DNA of 64,000 nt from Brachionus rotundiformis (lineage: Eukaryota > Rotifera > Eurotatoria > Ploima > Brachionidae): the NCBI GenBank assembly GCA_016802295.1, contig JAESIW010000090.1:749557-813556 (forward strand). The letters are read 5' to 3'. The notes beneath the pieces were generated by a model. The model was not told the DNA's origin, did no database searches, and was given only the letters and a program-made list of their open reading frames with translations. A program made the position numbers and the translations under genes. Every line of letters starts with the position of its first letter. Position 1 is the first letter of the stretch. This document shows, in pieces, positions 11,192 to 24,822 of this stretch.

Positions 11192-14100
11192 ATGGCAAAT
11201 AATTCTAATTTCAAAAATGTCAACAATCTTCCAAACCAGTCTGATCAATTTTGGTCAGTAACTAACATGAATTTCGAACACCACAATCAAGAAAGTGAGT
11301 CCAATTATCAAAAAAATAGTAATGAAGACAAATCTGAAATAAATTTTAATCACCAAGATGCCAAAATGGATAATAGCTTTAATTTTAAAAATCCAAGCAA
11401 GAAAACAAACAAACTACAAACATTTTATTCTTTTGCTGAACGTCTTAGACATTTTTTACATATAAATTTATTATTAAATAAATATACGGTGATATTCTCA
11501 TTACTTGGATACATGAGCGATTTGTTGTTGTTTGTCTCGTTAAATCTATGTTTATTTTCTAACAAGCAATTTTTGTACGAATTTAAATCAATTCAGAATC
11601 AAACAAATAAAAAGAACGTAACATTTGATGATATAATATTCAAATCGAATTTGTCAGATTTTAAAATCAAATCAACTAGAACAATTAAACAATCTTATTT
11701 GACTCTACAAATTCTAGTCGTATTCGTGTTTTTTATATGCTTCATCTTAAGTTATTTGATTAAATTTCAATTTAAATATCATCGTTGGGCTATAAGCTTA
11801 TATGATTACGATATCGAAACAATAAACCAACAAGATAAAGATGCGGTTGATAGAGAATCGATTGCATCAACGACAACAGTTTCTCATTTTTCTTCGTCTA
11901 ATAGTAAAAAGCTCTTTTCAATAATAAAAAAACTAATGAATCGATTATTTACAAAAATAGCAAGCATTATCCTTAATTTTTTGTTTGGTTATCTGTTTTG
12001 TCAAAATTGTTTCATCGAAAAGCCTAATGAAATAACAAAAGATTCTTATTCAATATTTATACATTTTTTTGTTCTATCATGTGCAGTACTTAGATGCATA
12101 ATTGGTTTGTTGAAAAAGAAAAATTCAATTAATTTTGCAAAAAATTTGAAAAAATTACAAGAAAAAGCTTTATATGATTCGAAATGCAATCTAAACAAAA
12201 ATTACTATTTTAACTATTACAGTTATCTCATGAAATATAATCAAGATCAGTGCAATCAACTAAAACAGCATCAAAACAATAAAAACAACTATCGTATATT
12301 TCAACTGGATGATATATCTTTATTTATTGGTTTCATTTTATCTTTGTTTCATCTATTTTACATTATGAAATCTGTAGAATTAATTTTTGTTTTTTCACCT
12401 TTACTATTGACATTAATTTTATTTCGTGTAAAATCTATCCTAAACGCAACCATCAATTTATGTATTTTCTTTACATCTATGCTGTTTATTAGTAAAATGA
12501 ACACTTATAGTATGACGGATATTAGTAAATTCATTAGCCATAATAATACAATAACTAATTCAAGTTTATTTGATTTAATAATTTCGGATACCCAAGTAGT
12601 AAGTCAAAGTCAAACCTCTATTATAAATTTTTTATCATATAATATTCTAACATTTATTGGTTTTCTTATGACATTTTATTTTAAATCAATGTTAAGTATT
12701 TACTATTGCACTTTAAATAGTTTAGAAAGATGGAATTTATCGTTTTTATGCAATTGGTCATTCTTTCACAAAGTAGCTATTTACGCTTCGTACTTTTTTT
12801 ATTTTTTATTTGGAATTACTTGTACAATAACTTTGTCGATTCGGTTCAAATCTTGGTCTCTCTTAGTTGTTCCAATTTATCTATTTTTTGCTATTTTATG
12901 GTGCTCATTCCAACTATTAAGTATGATAAATTTAAGTCATCTCATGAACATAATAGCTGATTGCTTTTTGCTGTTAAGCGAAACAAATAGCCTTAGTAAT
13001 ACTAATTCGTTTGAGAACTCAAGTAACATTAGTAGAAAATCAGCCAAGTCTATAAATCAAATAGCTTTAAACCAACTAGCCACGAATCGTGATAGTGTTT
13101 TAACTCAATCGACAACAAGTAATACCAATTCAAATCAAAATAATATTAACAAATATAAATTTGGTATCAGATTAAGAAAATATTTAATTAGACTATTAAA
13201 ATATCAAAATTTGGGTTTAAGTAATGAATCTTATTACAATATACCTATTCATAGAATATTATCATATAAAGGCGTACGCCATTTAGGATCCATTTCTTAT
13301 CGAGTAACACTTTACTGTTTTGCTCAAACAATTTTGCTCGGAATATTTGCATTTAGCACAAATTCTCCGGTGACAATTGGTCTTTATTTAATAGCTCTAA
13401 GCATTAATTTTATTTGGCTAAGTTTACTCTATCTATTTCCTAAATCAACAACTGGTACTTGTATCGCTTATGCATTAGTTGCTCCGCCATTAATTTTGAA
13501 TATATACAATGCAGGAACTTTGTCAACAACATTAAGTTGTACATCAAATCAAAATCTAATGAATGAAACGAAAAAATCAAAAACCAATTTTTCTATTACA
13601 ACCAATACAGATACATTTTCCTCCGTAAATACTAATGTGATAAAACCTAATACCTTTATGTCCTTGCCATTCAATTATCAACAAGCTTTAACCCAACGAT
13701 GCGCTTATATTTTAAAAAAGATTCAAGATTTTTTACAATTCCATTTAATCGAGAACTATGGCTGCGATTTTGTATCAACTGGCTTGAATAAAGAATATTT
13801 AGAACAAAAGTTAAGAGCATACTTTCAAAAATGTTCAAATGATGGCTCATTTTACAATACCTATATTCTTTACTATTGTGGTCCAACTTCTGTTTTGACA
13901 GATAATTTAACATTTATTGATGGAAATGAATTAAGTATTGAAGAAATTATTAATATCTGGAAAGATATACATTGCAATGCTGACAACTGTGAATGCATAA
14001 TTAGAGAAAAAGAACAAACAGAATCTACAAATTTCGCATCAAGTTCTAAATTATACAAAAATAGTCGTTTAATACTTATTCTAGATGCCGAGAATACAAA

Positions 14101-14860
14101 CAAGTCATTAAATTTTATCAAAACAAAATTGAATGATCCAAACATATATGTTGCTTTACAAACGGTTAAATATAATTACAATTTTCATAAGTTAACTTTT
14201 TCAAAAAATAGTAAAAATTCAGAAACTAAGCTGATTCTAAAAGAAAAAAATAAAAAATTCAAAACAATGGCTCCTGGTTCACCACAAGTAATACCTGGAA
14301 GCTATTTTGATTCATATTTAAATATTGGTAAATTTACTCTCGACTGGATAAAATCAAATTGTAATCCAGCTAGTGTTGCTGATGAAACTGATGATCTAGA
14401 TAAAGTTGATTACTTTTCAAACAAAAACAATAATAATGATTTCGACGAAACAAAAGAAAATAACTTTGAGAAAGAAAGTGATGAGGACGATGATGAAGAT
14501 GATGATAATGACGATATTGAAGATTATGATTCTGTTGATTTTAATGAGAACAAAACAAACAAAACTAAAGAACAAAACACATTTTTTTATGAAGCTAAAT
14601 GTGCTTTTTCAAAATATTGGACTTCTTATACATATGATTCAAGTGACACTTCACTAGCTAATGACTTGAATAATTTTTGGAATCTTTATTATCCTTATGT
14701 TATCTGTCGACCAATGTTGAAATTGATAAATTGTCGAATTTTTTATATGAAAATTGATTTTGTAAAAAATATATATTATTTTTTAAAAAGATTAAAATCT
14801 AGAATTATTACGGTTCATGAATATGATACTGGTCATGGATTTAAGCTCTTTACTTCTTGA
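11192..14860 (+). CDS. TMEM168: TMEM168 family multi-pass membrane protein
   Basis: A single 3.7-kb exon encoding 1222 residues; human TMEM168 has 697. Recognition rests on several blocks in family order. They are HRILSYKGVRHLGSISYRV in the membrane half, the soluble C-terminal segment with ENYGCDFVSTGLN and TYILYYCGP, LILILDAENTN, FTLDWIKSNCNP, and the end DTGHGFKLFTS (human DTGQGFKLVKS). About ten hydrophobic segments occupy residues 95-810. The extra length is low-complexity insertion: an Asn/Gln-rich N-terminus (1-85), Ser/Asn linkers, and an acidic run near 14475-14540. The molecular function is not established; the family is described as nuclear-envelope or endomembrane. The start is the first ATG after a short out-of-frame upstream ATG. 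Confidence 0.87.
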   Translation: MANNSNFKNVNNLPNQSDQFWSVTNMNFEHHNQESESNYQKNSNEDKSEINFNHQDAKMDNSFNFKNPSKKTNKLQTFYSFAERLRHFLHINLLLNKYTVIFSLLGYMSDLLLFVSLNLCLFSNKQFLYEFKSIQNQTNKKNVTFDDIIFKSNLSDFKIKSTRTIKQSYLTLQILVVFVFFICFILSYLIKFQFKYHRWAISLYDYDIETINQQDKDAVDRESIASTTTVSHFSSSNSKKLFSIIKKLMNRLFTKIASIILNFLFGYLFCQNCFIEKPNEITKDSYSIFIHFFVLSCAVLRCIIGLLKKKNSINFAKNLKKLQEKALYDSKCNLNKNYYFNYYSYLMKYNQDQCNQLKQHQNNKNNYRIFQLDDISLFIGFILSLFHLFYIMKSVELIFVFSPLLLTLILFRVKSILNATINLCIFFTSMLFISKMNTYSMTDISKFISHNNTITNSSLFDLIISDTQVVSQSQTSIINFLSYNILTFIGFLMTFYFKSMLSIYYCTLNSLERWNLSFLCNWSFFHKVAIYASYFFYFLFGITCTITLSIRFKSWSLLVVPIYLFFAILWCSFQLLSMINLSHLMNIIADCFLLLSETNSLSNTNSFENSSNISRKSAKSINQIALNQLATNRDSVLTQSTTSNTNSNQNNINKYKFGIRLRKYLIRLLKYQNLGLSNESYYNIPIHRILSYKGVRHLGSISYRVTLYCFAQTILLGIFAFSTNSPVTIGLYLIALSINFIWLSLLYLFPKSTTGTCIAYALVAPPLILNIYNAGTLSTTLSCTSNQNLMNETKKSKTNFSITTNTDTFSSVNTNVIKPNTFMSLPFNYQQALTQRCAYILKKIQDFLQFHLIENYGCDFVSTGLNKEYLEQKLRAYFQKCSNDGSFYNTYILYYCGPTSVLTDNLTFIDGNELSIEEIINIWKDIHCNADNCECIIREKEQTESTNFASSSKLYKNSRLILILDAENTNKSLNFIKTKLNDPNIYVALQTVKYNYNFHKLTFSKNSKNSETKLILKEKNKKFKTMAPGSPQVIPGSYFDSYLNIGKFTLDWIKSNCNPASVADETDDLDKVDYFSNKNNNNDFDETKENNFEKESDEDDDEDDDNDDIEDYDSVDFNENKTNKTKEQNTFFYEAKCAFSKYWTSYTYDSSDTSLANDLNNFWNLYYPYVICRPMLKLINCRIFYMKIDFVKNIYYFLKRLKSRIITVHEYDTGHGFKLFTS

Positions 14861-15270
14861 AAAATAAGTTAAAATAAAATAAATCCATACTTAGAATTTA
14901 TAATTTTTTATTTCTTTACTTTAATTCTTGTTGTTGCTTTTTTAAATAAATTTTAAAATTTGAATTTTTTCTATTTTTATAACTTAAATACATATAAAAT
15001 ACAACTTATCAACTAATATGTTCCATATTCTGGTTGATGTTCAATTTATAAAGTATTACTTATTATATTATGATGTTTTTTGTCTTAAAATTGTTAATTT
15101 ATATATGATGATTCTGACTAGAATTAACATTTATTTAAATCAATACTAGCCTGAAAGTTAGTTTCCATGGTAATAAGATAACCTAGTCTAGTCAAGGTTA
15201 TACATTTATTTAAGAATCATCATTTGCATATATTTTTGACCATTAAGTTAAATTCATTCAATTATTCAGA
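14861..15270. other. Spacer between TMEM168 and CPLANE1
   Basis: The TMEM168 3' end has an AATAAA near 14876. The remainder is AT-rich and contains the nested inverted repeats listed at 15101-15233. No coding sequence is seen. Confidence 0.5.
15101..15233. repeat. Nested imperfect inverted repeats (possible small MITE or hairpin)
   Basis: Outer arms: ATATATGATGATTCT at 15101-15115 pairs with AGAATCATCATTTGCATATAT at 15213-15233, with a short insertion in one arm. Inner hairpin: ATAACCT (15178-15184) and AGGTTAT (15195-15201) around a 10-nt loop. I found no second copy in the window and no clear target duplication, so this is only a structural observation. Confidence 0.4.
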
Positions 15271-18200
15271 ATGAAAGTGAATTTAGATATAATTCATAGC
15301 TGCACTATTAAAAAACGTAAACCATGTCATAAAATCAAGTGGATTGGGAAAGTAAAATAAGCAAAGAATAAAAATTTTCTGTAGATATAAATACAAATTA
15401 ATATTTTTAAGGAGAAAGAAAAGCTTTGTACTATAGATAATCAAAAGTTATGTTCAATTGATCCTAAAAATGGTAACGTAAAACGTATTAGCTCTCGGAT
15501 TAAAACATATCAAAAAACTATAGTATCTCAAAGTATAACTGACAATGGAATATTTTTTGTTGCAGTTTTGAATAATGGCGATATACTTATTTGGAATAAG
15601 GATACTGATTCAATTAGAATCATAAATGGAACGCCTGAATTTGCATTAAAACTCAATAATCATGGTCCGAATGTTTTTTTAAGTGATGACACAAAAAAGA
15701 TAATTTTGATAAGAAACAGCAGCAAAATATATGTTTGGGAGTCTGAAGACACATCATCGGTTGTAGGAAATTGGTCAAATATTGTAGCACCAAAAGAGAT
15801 AAAAACAGTTGAAGATAATAAAGAATTGGTTATTCATGCTAGATTTCTTCAAAATCCGGTAAGATAATAAAATAATCTTATTTAAAAAAATATTATGTTG
15901 TAATTCATAACTGTTCATGAATAAACATACATAAACATTTTTTTAGAAAAACTGAAAATTATATTCTTAATTTAAGGTCAAAGGAACCATTGCAACATGT
16001 TGTTTTATTTTTAATCATGAAAATAAAACAAGAATAAACGTTTTAAGAATAAAATGGGAAACTTACACGAAACTTTCGTAATTTTCATTTAGTTTTTTTT
16101 TTGTTTTTTTAATTATAAAAAAAAAATTTAGAGAATGTCGTTTTAATACAATGTGGATAAGTCATGAGCCAATAATTGAAAATTATTTTATAAATACTAG
16201 TCCTAGAAGAAGTGATAATTTCAATTCAAAGTTTGAGGCTTTAGGTACAAAAGGAGCATATGTTTTAAATATTTCACACAATTCGGATTTAGCTGCAGTA
16301 GCAATTAATCAAAAAAAAATTGAAAACTCTTTACTTTTTTTCTATTCCTTGCCAAATGGGAAAATTAAAGAAGTAAATTTGAAAAATTTTGGTCTTAACT
16401 CATCTGCGCAAGGACGGTAAATACACTTTAGTAAAAATAAATAAATTAAAATAATTAATTTTTAAATATTAAGAAAATATTGGATACAAGAACTTTGTTG
16501 GGCTTTCAATGATTTATTTGTTGCAGGAATATCCAAGCACGGAGCTATTTTTTTAATTACGCGTTTGGGACAGCCTTTATTCATTCATGCGGTTGGAAAT
16601 GAGATAGACATTGGACCAGCACTGTTTTTAACTATACATCCTTTAATTTTGATTAGGTAAGTGTCATGATAAAGTAAGAAGTTAAAATTCAATTATTATT
16701 TTAAGAGGAAAAAATGAATCAGGTCACAACGATTCTTCATTAAATTCAACTATAAACAATGGCAAAAGCCAAAAGCAAATTTTTTCGATAACCCAACATC
16801 CTTCTTTACCAATTTTCCTTTGCTCAGATGGGTTCCTGATGTGTATTTTAAAAATACCTACAGCTTTTGCTGAACCTATTAGATTGACTAAAGAATTAGT
16901 TAATGAAGCAATTGAGCAAATGAATTCAATTTCTAAAACAATTGGAAAAAGATCTTCATTTAATTTCTTAAAGAATCAATTTGATGATAATATTAGTTCA
17001 AAAGATAAATTAAATTTAATTAATAAGAAAAAACGATTAGTTTCTTTTGAAATGGATACTCCTGATTGGGGTATTGAAACGAAAAATGAATCTATTATCT
17101 TAGATAAAAGTTCTGATAGTGGTGTTGATTCAATAAATGAACAAAAAAAGCGGAAAGCAACTGATCACAAAGTTGCTGATGGTAAGATAATTTTTAGCTT
17201 TTTACCTCAAGTTCTTCCGATATCAGACGAGACTATAAATATTGGAACTGTTTCGAGTCGTTTAGAATTATGTATTAATTATTTAATATCCAGTTGGTCA
17301 TTAATTGTTACACCAAATAGTTATGATTTAATAGATTTTAACGAAAACGAAAATATATCAAGGGTAATTAAACAAGCGTTTATAAATTTTACAACATTAT
17401 TTCTAAATATCGACAATTATATCATTGAAGATTTTTGGTATTTAAATGATCAAATATCTGAAGAAAGTAACGAATTTGGATTGAGAAAATTAAAAGCTTT
17501 AATTAAAATATTTTTTAATTTTATAAAAATTCTAAATTTTTCTTATGTTGATTCGATTAATTTTCTGAATATTTCTCAATTTATTGAAAAATTTAATCAA
17601 TCTATTCTAAAATTCAATAGTCCAATTGAAAACGATTTTGATTGTTCATTATCAAGAATAAACTTATTATCGTTATCATACAATTTGTTAAAATCTTGTG
17701 AAAATGTATTGAAACAAGTATTTAACCAACAAAAAGACTACTCGTTTCGAATCAAATTTGATTCAATTGAATGCAAAAAAAACTTAGAATGTTCAAAAGA
17801 AGTATCAAATTCAAATCAAAAAATTGTAATCGAAAGTAGTAATACAAGTGACAAAAGCAGTGAGTGTAATTCAGATAAATTTGAAACCGATTCACTTGAA
17901 AAGATGAATAATAAAAAAAGTATCTTAATTTTGAAAAAATTCAATGTTAAAGAATCTCTAAATCAAATTGATTTAATGATGGAGAAGAACTGGAGGAATC
18001 TTTTACATTATTCTTATAAATATCGAAAAACGTTATTACTACTAGGTAAAATTAGAGAAAATAGTTTGAATGATCTTAGTTTGTTCATTATTTTAATTGA
18101 GCGCGAATTACAAAAACTATCAAGCTTTGATGATTCTTTAAAAAGTGATACAACATTTAATTCAAAATTGATAAATAATCGAAAATCTAAATCGAAATAT

Positions 18201-21200
18201 GAACTTTCAAAAGCAGATTTTATTTATTTTAATTTGGGTGATTTAAAAAATGCTGTTGATTTCTGGATCATACAATTAAATTCAATTTTTGATAATCAAA
18301 AAGATGTTTGTTTACAAGATAAGTCAGTTTTAATTATACACAAGATTTTTTATGCTTGTTTAGAAAATTACGAAATTGTTAAATTTTTGAATATCCTCGA
18401 GAAATTTTTAAATTCTGAGTATTCAAAATATAATAAAAATGGAGAAAATATATTCTCTCGTTACAGTCTATTTGAAAATTCATTTAATAATCTTTGCATT
18501 CCGAAGCAATTACAGAAACTTCCAATCGCAATTATTTCAGTTTTAAAATCATTAGCTAGATTTACATCACTCTATTTAATTAATAGTAAGAATTTTTTTC
18601 ACTTCAGTACAATCAATCCTTTACCGATGCCATCTTTAATTGAATGCTGCGAGAAACACGAACAAAAATTAATAAAAAACATCATATCGAAAGAAAAATT
18701 CACCGTTTCATTATTAAATTTAGAAGGCAACATCGAAGACGCCGATTGTGTCTTCACGGCTGATAAAGTCCTAGAAATGTTTATTTCAATGGAGCTTTAC
18801 GATGAAGCTATTTACTTTCTTAATTCAATAAATGATTGGAAGAGTTCATTTTTAATTAACTCAATTTTAAAAGAATCAGAAAATTATCAAAAGATAGAAA
18901 AAGAAACTATCTTGTCGAGCAATTTTTTTTGTGAGCATCAATTGGCAATAAAAATTTGCTCAATTCTTGGCCTAAATTACGACGATCAGTTGTCAAATTG
19001 TTTCGAATCATCTTTATTGGAAAAATCATATCAAGAAAGTGCAAGTTTGGTTTTAAAGGAGCTTCTTATTTGCTCGGTAATGACCAAGTCGTCCATAGTA
19101 GAACCTATTCTAAAAAATTTGATGAAGAGTTTTGTAGCTTGTATTAATCAAATTTGCAGTTTAAGCATAATAGTTCCGGAAAATTTTTATCTACCGGCAC
19201 CACCAATTTTTTGCACTCAGCTAAACTCGGAAGACATCGATTCTTATTCGGACAAGCATTCGTTAGATGAATCCAAGTACAGGAATAAACTTTGCATTTT
19301 ATCAAAATGTATCATATTTTTGTTCAAAGAAAGTAATCTATTTGTTCCAATGATTAAATGGTATTTAGAAAGTCTATGTTTGGCCAAAAATGATATGGAA
19401 AATGTCTATGGAATAAAAAATAGATTTCGTTTAGATTTAGCATTAAGTAATCTGCTATCGTCCATTCGGTATCAAAAAATTGGTTATATACCCGACACAA
19501 TATTTAATTTATTCAGAGAATTTACCGCTTTATTATTTCTCATTGATATAAGAGATAAATTTTCTTCTTATCTTCGTAATTATTTCAAACTAATTGGAAA
19601 ACAAAGAAATGATTCAAAAAACTACATAGATCTAAACTGCAAAATAATGAAGTATGGAATCTTATTATTAAGTTTTCGTAATTTATATGGCAAAGAATGT
19701 CAACGACTACAGGATATAATTTTGAGCGCTATATCAAAATTATCAAATAGTTCAATTGATTTTGATGGATTAGATTTGGAAAATGAGTTGATTAGATGTG
19801 TTCAAGATAAATTATTAGTTTTAAATAATTTAGATGTTGATAATTTAACAAATCAAAATAATGAAGCCTACAATGTAAGAGAAAAATTTGAAACTATAAA
19901 AGAAAAATGGAACAAAAACACAGATTCAAATTCAGATATTGATGGAATATTTGACCATAATATTAAAATTCTGAAAAACGAAAATATATTGATTCAAAAA
20001 TATTACGGAATAAATGAAAACATTTTTCACATGAAATATGTAAAAAATTTATCAAATTTAAACGATTCATTTTGCGGTTCATTTGTGATTGAGCGTTCAG
20101 ATATATTTGGTAATTTTTTGGATTTTTTTTTCAAAATTGCGTTCGATCAGACTGAAAATTGGGAATTTATTATCAATCATGTAAATAATATTCCATTGAT
20201 ACCAGAATTCTATGAAATAATTAGAGAAGAAGAGTTAAAACAAAACGATTTCAAAAAATATATTGTAAGAAACAAATCAAAAGATATATCCAAGGACTCT
20301 GATTTACAGAATAATTTAACTAAAAGAAGATCAAGATCAATAATCATTAAAGAACAACCAACAAAAACATTCATTAATAAAGAAACTTATAGTAAAAAAG
20401 GATTGTTTAGAACGTATAGTCTAAAAGCTATTGATGACAAAAACTTTTGTTTTGATAGAAAGTCTGCAAGTTTTAATGATCTAAGAGCATTAAATCAAAA
20501 TAAAAATAAAAATTCTAATGATGATTTGAAACAACCATTTAAACTGTTAGACTATGGTGAATCTTATGCCCATTCATCAAATTTAGCAATTTGGTTAATT
20601 AAATGGTCCAAGAAGTTTCAAAAAATTTTAGTTGAAAATAGCAAGATCCTAAACCAATTCGATGAAAATAAGTATCAAGAAAAAAAAGCAACCATAAATT
20701 TGAACTCTTTAAATGCAAACATGCTGGTAGCTTGTGTTTATTTAGCAAATAATAATAATTTAATTCGGTCATCAATAACCAAGTGGATAAAAAAATCACC
20801 TCGCCGATTGAAAAAAAAAGAAACTTTAAGTGAAATTGAGGATGATTTAACACAAGTTACTTATTCAAATATGGTCCAAAGTAAAAAGATAAGTGAGAAG
20901 TCTTTAATGAACAGGAAATTCAATAATGATATTTCATCTGAGAGTAGTACATTAGACATAAGTTCTTATAATTATAATGAAATAAAGTCTGACAAAGAAA
21001 ATGATTCCACAGAGAAAAAATTTAAAAATCTCAACAAATATCAATATTTCAATGAAAATCGTCTTACAGAAAATTCAGCAAAACATGAATCACCTGTAGA
21101 ATTAGTTACAAGTATTTTTGATATGACGGAATATTATGATTTTGAAAATTTAAGAAAATCTGATAATTTAATTAAATCGGCCACAAATATTGAGTTGAAA

Positions 21201-24200
21201 AAAGAAATTAAGCAAAAAGAGAATGAACAAATTTCAATAAATCAACCACCGAGCGAAAATGAAAACACGATTGAAACTAAAAGGAAAAAAAACAGTTTTG
21301 ATTTTATTACCAACATTTTTAAGAGTTCAAGAAGTTCAAGTAGATCGCCCTCGAAACTTGTAAAAAACGAGAATAAATTTCTTGAAGCTGAATATAAAAC
21401 ATATGAAACAGGGAATAAAACAAATGTTATAAACCACATCCTAGACGAAAATAAAAGATCATCAAGTAAAGATCGCAACAATGCATCTCAATCCCAAGTT
21501 GAGCAAATAATTAAAAATGAATTAAAGAAATTCGTTCAATTACAACATAATACTATCATGAACTATTTAAATAATCAACCTAATGCTGAAACTTTGGAAT
21601 ATTCTCAGTTTGAAAAGACTTCAGGGGTCAATCATTCAAACATGAATCTTAAAGGCTTTGAAAATCAATTGATTACTATTATGAAAAGTGCTAATTCATC
21701 TGATCCTTTGTCAGATATTATAATCGAAACCAATATCAAAAAAGTTAACAATAAAACAAATCAACATTATTCAAATGCCGACAAAACTAATTTTTCCACT
21801 GAACGAGAAATTAAATCGGATTATTTTTTAAAAACATTTGATTCACAAAAGAGAAAAAATACAACTATTACAGAAAATAAAATATCAAAATTTGTAAAGA
21901 TACCATTAATAAGCACGAATGCTACAAACACAAATCCTGAGTCAAATTTCGAGCTCCCTCATATTTCGAATTTTAGGAATCAAAATTTCGCAAGAAATAA
22001 AAATTATAATGATCAGCAACATAAAAATGATTTATCTTTGATTGCTTTGAAATCAAAAAAACATTTATCAATTGAAGAATCAACAGTTACCAAAATTAAA
22101 ACGCAAAACACTAACAACTTAGGAAAAAATGATCAAATTTTTGAGAAGCATCTTAATATTTTTTCACAAGAAATTAAAAAAAGAACCGTATCGAGTTTAA
22201 AAGATTACCCTCTTTTAAAATTAAATACCAACATCGAAAACTCTAGCATGAATTTTAATCAAGTTATCCAAACTAAAAAAAATGATGATGTTAATGATGT
22301 TGTAAACGAAAAACTTAAGGAAAAAAAACAAGAGAAGAATACTGAAACGAAAAATATTCAAAAATCTGAATCAACGGATGCCCAAATTCAAGTACAAAAA
22401 CCAATGTATGATGGATATATTTTAGCACCAGATTGTTTTGAAAATATGATGGAAAATTATCAAATAGATTGCTATTCTTCATCAAAAGCGCATTATGAAT
22501 CAACTCGTCATTTGAGAATTGAGAAACAAACAAAAAATAAAGATTCTTGTACAATGACTGACAATAATATACCAACATCTTACCAACTACCACCCGACAT
22601 CTTATTTAAATTACATTTTGATAAAAATAAAAGTGATAGACAAAAAGCTTTTGAGTTAAATAATGATTTTATTAATATAGCAGATTTAGATAGTAATTCG
22701 GTTGAAGAAATTTTAGAATTAATTCAATATGATCAAATTAAACGTACAAAAACTTCAATTGATAAAACTAAAAAAATAAATGAAGATTTGAAAAACGAGT
22801 CAATTACTGAATCAATTGATAATCGAAAAGAAGATGATTTAATTATTATAAATGACCCATTTTATAAAGAAAATACCTCTAATAAAACTCCAGGTGCAGA
22901 AAATTTGACGAAAGAAAATATTTTAAATGAGAAAAATGATGGAAAAGTTCGTTATAAGAATGAATGCTTAAAAATTCCGAATGATTGTATTAAGGAAGAT
23001 AAAATTTTTTCGAAATTACAGGTTATAGACGAAAAAATAAAATCTATGAATAAAATAGCTGACGAGCTGAATGACGAAAATAAGACAAATTTAGCATATG
23101 TAGACAAATTTGAAATCGAAATGCAAGATTATATAGATAAAAAGGTTGATAGTAAAAATAATATTCACAAAAAAATAAACCGAAATAAAGCTGGAACTAC
23201 TGAATCAATTTGCCAACAGATTAATGAAGATGGTTTTGATAAACATATTCAAAATGAATTGGATAAATCTCAAAAAGATCGTGTCGATTCTACCAATTTA
23301 AAAGATATTGATGAAATTAAAAAACCAGATTTATCAGATGACTTATCAGATTTGAATAATTTGGAAAAAAAAAGATTGAACATAATACTAAACGATTCGG
23401 ATAACTTTGCCGAACCAACTAAACTAGAACTAACTGAAAAAAATAAAAATTTCATTTCAACTAATGTTAAGGATAACAAATTTATATCAAAAAATAAAGA
23501 AAACAGTCAATTTAAAAAAAGCTTCGATAATATTAGCATCACAAAGAAAATTGAAAATGACTTGAATGAAAAAAGAGAATCAATGAAAGAAAAGTTCTCT
23601 CAAAAAAGAGAAGAAGATGCAAAAAATCTATTAAAAGATTTATTAGATGAGACCACAATGATTAATAAAAACAGCTCGCAACGAATTAGTACAGCGAGAA
23701 GCATTAAAAAAAACTCGTTAATAAAAAACAGAATACAAAAAAAATATTCAAACAATGAAATTGAAATTCCACCATTACTTTTAGAAACAAGTGAAACTAT
23801 TTGTGGGTCGAAAATTTCAAGTTTGAATGCTAGACCAAGTTTGATGTCCAAGACAATTAGAGAATTATCAAAACAGGAAGAAGATGAAAATAGGAAAACT
23901 CAAATCTTACTAGATGATTTAGAAAAACGAGCAAGAAATATTACAAATAAAACGATTACTAAAAATCAAACAAGGGACACAAAATCTTTGGCTAGTTATG
24001 TTAAATTACAAAATCCAAGGAAACTTCGAGCAAAGGCAACTAACAAACCTCTTACTTATTCTGAACGCTTAATGATGCATCAAAATAAAGATATCGAAAA
24101 AGTAAAACCAAATGTTGACATTAATGAACTTTATAAAGTCTATGGATCAAAGAGAGTGAAAGGCGTTTATAATAATCGTTCATCGAAGAATTCAATTAAA

Positions 24201-24665
24201 ATTAAATATCCTACTTCAAAAAATTCTCATAATAATCAAAATTATAAGAAAGAATTAAAAAACAAAGAAAATACTGAAAAAATATTTAATAATAGTAGAT
24301 ATTCGCCTTATGGTCAATGTTTATTGGGTAAAGACATCGAAGAACTCATTCACTGGTCGATTGATGATAACTTAAAAAGGATAATTTACGATGAAAAACA
24401 AAAAAGTCAAATAAATCATAGATCAACAACAAATAAAAAAACAATTTCAAAATTAGCTAAAGATGTAGATCAAGACACTTTAGCTGATTTGGACATTGAT
24501 TATTTAAATGATGAACTATTAGACGAAAATTTAATTAATAAAGAAACTTACATTAACCAGGTTGATATAAGCGATTTAATGAATATAACTTTGAGCACCG
24601 AGTCTTCAATAAGTTTCATTGATTGGGATCAAATTGATCAAATATGTGAACTGTATCAAAAATGA
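15271..24665 (+). CDS. CPLANE1: CPLANE1 (JBTS17), ciliogenesis and planar polarity effector
   Basis: Very large protein of the CPLANE complex (with INTU, FUZ, WDPCP, RSG1), which acts at the ciliary base in IFT-A recruitment. Six exons: 15271-15351, 15412-15858, 15977-16077, 16132-16416, 16474-16656, 16706-24665. They give 3018 residues in consistent phase; human CPLANE1 is about 3200. The N-terminus is a beta-propeller-like region; WIGK joined to EKEKL, then LIWNKDTDS, IDIGPALFLTIHPLILIR and LPIFLCSDGFLM match the human protein block by block. The middle is helical, then low-complexity Lys/Asn-rich. Near the C-terminus, KPLTYSERLMMHQ is a typical conserved block. The last exon is 7960 nt. 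The next gene starts only 157 bp downstream. Confidence 0.9.
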
Positions 24666-24822
24666 ATTCCCTTTTGATGAAACTTTAAAAAAGATTAATA
24701 CCTTTTTCACTATTTGTTAAGTTATTTATACAATTTTAAAATATTTAAACAAATTATAGTTTAAGCTATTCAGATTTCTTAATTCTTTTAAACTTTTTAA
24801 AATTAAATAAAATTTTATAAAA

